Part shown: positions 58,659 to 64,000 of the stretch, piece by piece
Layout: each line of letters begins with the position of its first letter
How positions within the stretch are numbered: the stretch's first letter is position 1
Assembly: GCA_973895155.1 (NCBI GenBank)
Contig: OZ316896.1
Span: 11,408,001-11,472,000, forward strand
Source of the DNA: Marsupella aquatica
Lineage: Eukaryota > Marchantiophyta
Length of the DNA: 64,000 nt
Direction: 5' to 3'
Program-made: the position numbers and the translations under genes
Notes under the pieces: generated by a model
Told to the model about the DNA's origin: nothing
Databases searched by the model: none
Seen by the model: the letters and a program-made list of their open reading frames with translations, nothing else

Positions 58659-61600
58659 CCCAACTGGTGCTGCAACTCGGTCAGCTCGTATGCTTCATAC
58701 AGATTGAATTTTGATAATACCGATCCTGATTCATGTATCACCAATTCTGTGATAGCGAGAGTAGTGTCAGAGCACTCAATGATTGGTTCTCAAGTGATTA
58801 GCTTGAAATTCAAACTGCACATATCGGTCTCAAATATAGAAAATGTCCCCAAAATTCACCATTTGGACCCTGGTTTGGCACTGGTTTGGCACCCTAAGAA
58901 CACTTGACACTGAAAAGGTACAAAAAACTATGACATTTGCAGAAAAAATTGTGTTCTTATCTTGCTCTAAGCTTAATGTGTGCTCTCAATCGTTCAGTAA
59001 GTCGATCATGATCTTCAAGGATTTTCAAATACAACCACAAAATCGCACAGAAATGTGAAGATGAAAGTCAGCATTATTCCCATTGACATAGTTATTTGCA
59101 AACCAACTGCAAACCCCGAGTGCTCACTTCATGTGTGACTCGGGCTGAGGCAACGTCAAACGCGAGGTATTGGAGCCCTCTCCGAGTACATTAGTCTGGA
59201 TTCGAAGAAACGTGCATTGGGGATTTGTGAGTTGGGACTGGCAAGTGCAGAGGGTTTACGGTTTCCACTTGCTGCATCCTGCTACAGCAACAGTTGACTC
59301 TTAGAATCACCGGTCAGTCCCCTGCTAGCCCCTTCACCTCTGCCCACAGGTTCAAGAAGTGCTACGGAGTGTAACCCATCCCAAAGCAGGGGTAGTGAGG
59401 GGTAGTGGGATGCAGTCCTGGAGGGTGGTGAGCTGGAGAGTGTTTATAGCCCCTTATCCCCAAGTGGGAACCTATCCCAAAGAGAGGGTAATGGATGTAA
59501 TCGCAGAGGGTGATGAGGGCTGTGAGTCGGAGGAGGGTTATAGCCCATTATCCCCAAGCGGGGATGAGCAACCGAATTAAAACTCAAGTCCATTTTGAAC
59601 CATTCATTTCATTTTGACATTGCAAGAGTTTCATCTGTCACTGTTTGCCACCTGCCCTTTATTGTATCTTTCATTGAAATTTGTCTGCCACTTGCACTTT
59701 ACTATATTTCTCGCCAAATTTGAGAATCCCCAGGCCGGGCTGGCACAACGGGATCATGGCCTCATTGGGGGTAATGCCTCATAACCAATAGAAAGAAAAA
59801 CATTCACAAGGGGTTTACATGTAGGGTAACCCATGGCCCCAAGGGACTTATGGAATGTAATCCCCAAAGGAGTTGAGCCAGAGGGGGTTAGAGCCATTGC
59901 CCCTCAGTGGCAATGGACTAAGCAGCCTAAGCCCTCGGTGTGATTTGCTCTATTTTTTGACCTGAAAATGTATGCCGGAATTAACTTGGATAACCCTCCA
60001 GGCAACATAGGGGGCCTAAAGCTCATAACCCCCAAACCAGGCTGGCATGGGGTAATGGCTTATAGCCATCCATAGAAAAATAAAGAGAAAAACCACACAA
60101 GGGGTTTAGGTGCAGTAGCATCCCAGAGGATGGTTAAGTGGCTTTCAGCCTGTAGCTCCTGAAGAGGTCATGGATTATAGGGCAAGACGCAAGTGTAATT
60201 CTGCTCTACTAGCCCAAATACCCATGCGTATGCACCAGAGGAGCCCCCATACCCAGAATCCCCATCTGTTCTTACTCACAAACATATTCTGGATATCAAA
60301 AACTTTGTTACTAGAGAAAATTTGGCCCACATCTTCACTTTATGGAGGTCATGGACATAGACTCTGATTGCCAATTAGAGTTTTGATAGTCATTGGAATT
60401 TTTGCAGCATCTTATAACCCCCGGGTTAGGCTGGCTAGGGGGTGCCCAAGGTCTCGTACCTCTGTGCGCTAATTCAAAGGGCCAATTCGCATATCAGGGT
60501 CCTGCATCCTTCGGCATGTGTTCAGACAAATAAAAGAAGCATCTCAAAAGAGACCCAATCTAGCAGCATAGGACAGTACTTTTGTGGATGTGACGTAAAC
60601 TTTGCATTCGTGGAGAATGGTGGAAGAAACATGAACAAGATCTTGCCTGCTTGTGAAGCCAGATAGTCATGTAAATTCGTAACTTCACGGTTACGAGAAG
60701 TAAGCTCCGATCAGGTCTGGTCTCTAAAACATAGAAATTTGAGCACGACTGCAATGGATTGGAAAACTAACCGTCGACTTAGGGAGTTCGTTGACTACAC
60801 AGATACAACGTCATAAATGCACTGGATTTGCATATGGCAAAGCCGAGAAGGCTGATGGTTTTGCACTAGCCCAAGAGCCTAAACATTAAGCTGACCATGG
60901 AATGCTCACTCGGTCAATCTATCATAATATATGGCCAGAAGAAAAGGGTTCCAATTGAACTCTAAGATGCAATTCCCGTAAAATACATGTAAACGTATAC
61001 CTAGTCCACTTAAAGGACCATATGGAAATACATCATGCTGCTTCGTTTAGATTCTCTTCATCCAACTGAAGGCATCGTAAGCCCATCATAGTGGAGTTAA
61101 CTAAAGCAAACCGAATACAAACAACTGAGAGGAAGGCACTTCTCATGGAAGAGATCCTCCTCCTATGTTTGCTTGAAAATAAGTACATAGACTATGCAGA
61201 TAATGGCGACGATTATGGCAAATGCATCGAACGCAAGGGCAGCCTGAGTCTGTTCACTAAGCTCCATATTTCGTCCTCCAAGAGTATCAACTGGGTTATC
61301 GATGAAGTCCCTGTCCGACTCCCATGCCTGGCCCACATGACAATATTGTCAAGTTAGACTATTTCAAGTATTCAAATTACAATGCCTGAGTGAATTCATC
61401 GTCAAACGAAGCTAACACGATTTGAGAGAGGTTGTCAAGCTCGATAGGCTCAGAGAAAATCACTACAGGTTGTTTCTCAAAGTACCCGGGGATAGGTTAT
61501 ATGTCAGAAAGGCCTAGGTACTAGGGTTGAGAGGGTAAAGAAATCTGTTCTAAATCTTGCCTTATCGTGTATCCGCAAATTCACCACACTTTTTTAAAGG

Positions 61601-61918
61601 ACTAATGAAGTCTTCAATGGATTGTGGTCTTACTCAGTCCCCTTACTAGATAATGCCTTCCTGACTCGCTAAAAGTGCAATTCACTCTTAAAGATCATAA
61701 TCTACCTAACCTAGTCCCTTTGCAACGGCTGGCCTTTTATCAGGTCAGAGCATAAACCAGTCTTCCTCACATTCGGCTCGGCACAAACTTTATGCCACGA
61801 TGATGACGAAGAGTTAAACCTTCATGCACTTGCAAGGCAATCAGATGAAGGTGAGGGAGGGATTGACCGTGCATATAGCCAGTAGCCAACCTCTTCCTTA
61901 ATAAGTTAATAAAACAGA
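58659..61918. other. Gene-free stretch with a diverged dispersed repeat
   Basis: From 59,370 to 60,150 a word set recurs: GTAACCCAT, CC(C/A)AAG.GGG, TGGGATG.AATC, GAG.GTTATAGCCC.TTATCCCC and TTTGACCTGAAAAT. The same words reappear at 63,725-63,965 (GGTAACCCATGG, CCCCTAGTGACC, TTTTTTACCTGAA). The frames are unrecognised. From 60,200 to 61,900 I see nothing beyond short overlapping frames. Confidence 0.45.
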
Positions 61919-63323
61919 TCAGATGGCTATCACCACGTAGAGGACGTAGGTGCCAAGGATCGCCCATGAGAACAAAAGAGTATGCTGTAAGGAGTTTACC
62001 TCCGCTATTCGAGTACCATCGTCTGCCATAGTCTTGTCATACTCAGAAGGCATGGTATTCCAACTACCTTGCTGCGGAACGAATTTTTGGGCTAACTGCC
62101 AATCATAAACGCGTCTCTGTTCATCACTACTGAGCACAGTGTAGGCCTCCTTCAGCCGAACGAATTTCTCAGCAGCTACATCCAAAGGCAACGAGGTGCT
62201 ATCGGGATGATATGTCTTCGACAACCTCCGATATGCCGCCTTGATCTCCTCCGCCTCAGCATCTGGCGTCAGTTCAAGATACCTGGATCAAACGATTTCT
62301 GACAACGTGTATTTCAGTCTGGTAATCCGTTAGGGATGACGCTTAAGTCGCACAAATTCCTTACAACGAGCAGAAATCCTTATTGATTCGGTGATGGCCT
62401 ATGCCAAGGCAAAAGCCCACCACACAAATTGAAGTCCCAATTAACACATGGATGGTTATTTTCACCTAATTGTGCTCCCTCGCCCCAAGCTTGACAAAGG
62501 TTCATTGATGGAAGGTTCATTGATGGACTTTGCCGAAGCATATATCGAGGAATTCGCAACCAGCACATCTAGTACTAATTGTGCTCCCTGCACCAAGCTT
62601 AACAATGGCTCACTGATGGCTTGTGCCAAACAGAAAACCAATCCATTCACTCAAACAGCATTTTTATGCTTTAAAATGATTCAGTGATAGCCTCTGCCAA
62701 GGCCAAATCCAATCTAACCGGAATGACAACGAGTACCCTCCAAACAGCTTCTTCAAACGTATTCACCTACTTACACTAAGTCTATACCAGACTTGAATTC
62801 AGAATCTATACCAGGCATGAATTCAGCCTTCAAAAACAACCCCTGCAGCATTCCAATTCAAATCCTCCTAGCGTTGTCAATTATGGTTGCATCCTTGTCA
62901 AGCACATAAATTGTGATAGCAAAATGGGTGACTCAGCTGGGGGATTACGTACCGGTAGTGAGTATCAGAAGCTTGGACGAGAATTCCCAGCAGAGAATCA
63001 CTCCGGCCAATTCGCCAGCTGCTCAGGACCTCCTCCGTGGAAGACACATCGGGGCTCGGGGCATCTGCTTGCTGATTCCCGCCGAGCCACCCTTCGTCGG
63101 AGGATCCCCAGTGAATTCTCGTATCCTTGCTCGGATCCCGCGCGTTCTGCTGGGCGCCCGCAAAATTGCCACCCCCGGACTCATCTGCAGACGCACGGAT
63201 TGACAACGAAGGTGTCGACCAGGAATTGACCCAAAGCATTCGAGAGTGCTGCTGACTCAAGCCGATGGGGAACGTCAGCTGCTGTAGTGGGCGATGAGCC
63301 GGGATCCGCAATCCCGTCAACAT
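61919..63323 (-). CDS. ndhT: NdhT (CRRJ), J-domain subunit of the chloroplast NDH complex, two exons
   Basis: Exon 1 63,323-62,953 and exon 2 62,282-61,919 join across a 670-bp intron (donor CCG/GTACGT, acceptor ATCCAG/G, phase 2) to give 244 residues. NdhT is part of the ferredoxin-binding subcomplex of the thylakoid NDH complex, used in cyclic electron flow. Exon 1 encodes a transit-peptide-like leader, then DTRIHWGSSDEGWLGG, a block typical of NdhT, and ASDTHYR. Exon 2 encodes YLELTPDAEAEEIKAAYRRL, then SKTYHPDSTSLPL (HPD at 149-151), then KFVRLKEAYTVLSSDEQRRV and YDWQLAQ, and ends in a membrane helix (LLFSWAILGTYVLYVV). The start is the first ATG; an earlier in-frame GTG is not used. The frame is intact. 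Confidence 0.92.
62490..62640. repeat. Imperfect tandem duplication in the NdhT intron
   Basis: TGTGCTCCCT(C/G)..CCAAGCTT and the following AC(A)AAGGTTCATTGATGG / ACAATGGCTCACTGATGG occur at about 62,470 and 62,580. Inside the first copy, GGTTCATTGATGGAA is itself doubled. A second small doublet (TCTATACCAG.C.TGAATTCAG) lies at 62,789-62,828 in the same intron. Confidence 0.7.
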
Positions 63324-63724
63324 CGTCGAACTCCTTCGGTGCCGCGCATACAAATTCCTGGCCTGTCGGAAGAAGAATCTCACTGGATTGGAGTGGAGTG
63401 ATATGATTGCGATTCACAGAGCACGAAATGGTTTTCCCGGTCTCAACTTCAACTCTTTCTCAAGAATGAATGAGCTCCAATGGCAGTGAATGAAGTGCAA
63501 TGGAGATGGAAAGTAATGGCGGATAGAGTCTCACTCTCTCTCTCGAGCTCAAGAGTGAATGAGCTCCAACGACATTGAATGGAGCCCAATGGAGACGGAA
63601 AGCTATGGCGGACGAAGTGTATTGGATGCCACAAATCAACGAGACTTGTGCTCCGTTTGGATTGTCACAGCTGCTCACATCGCCACCCTTCATCCTTGAC
63701 CCTTGGGGGCTTGGCAAGAACGTG
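63324..63724. repeat. NdhT upstream region with a ~108-bp tandem duplication
   Basis: From about 63,455 the unit AAGA(A/G)TGAATGAGCTCCAA..GC, then TGAATG.AG..CAATGGAGA, then GGAAAG.(A/T)ATGGCGGA occurs twice (near 63,462 and 63,551) with a TCTCTCTC tract between. It would be in the NdhT promoter or leader. Confidence 0.75.
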
Positions 63725-63829
63725 TAGGGTAACCCATGGTCCCAGGGGGGTTATTGGAAGAGCCCACCATGGTCCCCTAGTGACCATGGATTAACCCCTG
63801 TAAGCCCCGAGGGTAGTTTTACTCTATTT

Positions 63830-63965
63830 TTTACCTGAATATTATGCCTTGAATTCTAGTCTATTTTTGAACTGAAAATTATGCCTAGAATTGTACTCTG
63901 TTTTTGAACTGAAAATTATGCCTAAAATTGTACTCTATTTTTTACCTGAAAATTATGCCTAAAAT
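63830..63965. repeat. ~38-bp tandem repeat, four copies
   Basis: The unit AATT(C/G)TA(G/C)TCTATTTTT.A.CTGAA followed by AATTATGCCTA is repeated about four times up to the window edge and may continue beyond it. A single diverged copy is seen at about 59,940-59,985, linking it to the dispersed repeat there. Confidence 0.8.
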
Positions 63966-64000
63966 TGGATATCTGAGTAGGCAGGCTAGCCAAGGGGGCC

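Noticed and set aside
1-64000. CRISPR array or bacterial operon
   Set aside because: Direct repeats vary in length and lack spacers of constant size. The genes are spliced and plant-specific.

Overview
The window is nuclear DNA of a land plant. Evidence: genes with canonical GT/AG introns; a plastid NDH-complex subunit (NdhT); an MLO protein; a nepenthesin-type aspartic protease; a plant neutral ceramidase; a plant-type DGAT2; and a plant-only multi-pass membrane protein. Low gene density (about one gene per 8-9 kb), short introns and intronless MLO and ceramidase genes suggest a non-seed plant such as a bryophyte, but this is inference and no species can be named from the window alone.

Layout. 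1-9.6 kb: no recognised gene, many short tandem duplications, a five-copy ~185-bp tandem array and a ~570-bp inverted-repeat element with CACTA-like ends. 9.7-14.9 kb (minus): a nine-exon gene for a plant plasma-membrane-type multi-pass protein, seven of whose introns can be placed to the base. 16.3-19.2 kb: an intronless MLO gene (minus) whose 3' end abuts a diverged repeat array. 24.4-26 kb: a TIR/foldback element pair and the terminal exon of a plant 2-oxoglutarate dioxygenase that has lost its RxS arginine. 28.7-31.9 kb (plus): an eight-exon DDE-type transposase gene with an inserted SAP motif, broken by one in-frame TAG; a convergent two-exon gene of unknown family (32.8-33.6 kb, minus) ends inside a tandem array made from its own 3' end. 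39.2-41.4 kb: a mini-ORF with a signal peptide and an intronless aspartic protease. 46.7-50.2 kb: a tandem array followed by an intronless neutral ceramidase with Thr at the usual nucleophilic Ser position. 51.7-53.6 kb: two-exon DGAT2 (minus). 56.8-58.7 kb: a TIR element, a 2OG-Fe(II) oxygenase pseudogene and an LTR. 61.9-63.3 kb: two-exon NdhT (minus). The right edge is another diverged repeat family.

No operon-like cooperation is expected in a plant nucleus. Two genes touch lipid metabolism (ceramidase and DGAT2, 1.5 kb apart, convergent), but nothing in the sequence shows co-regulation. The most unusual material is mobile-element derived: the SAP-containing transposase locus, the dioxygenase pseudogene beside an LTR, and a high number of two-copy 38-60-bp tandem duplications across the intergenic DNA.
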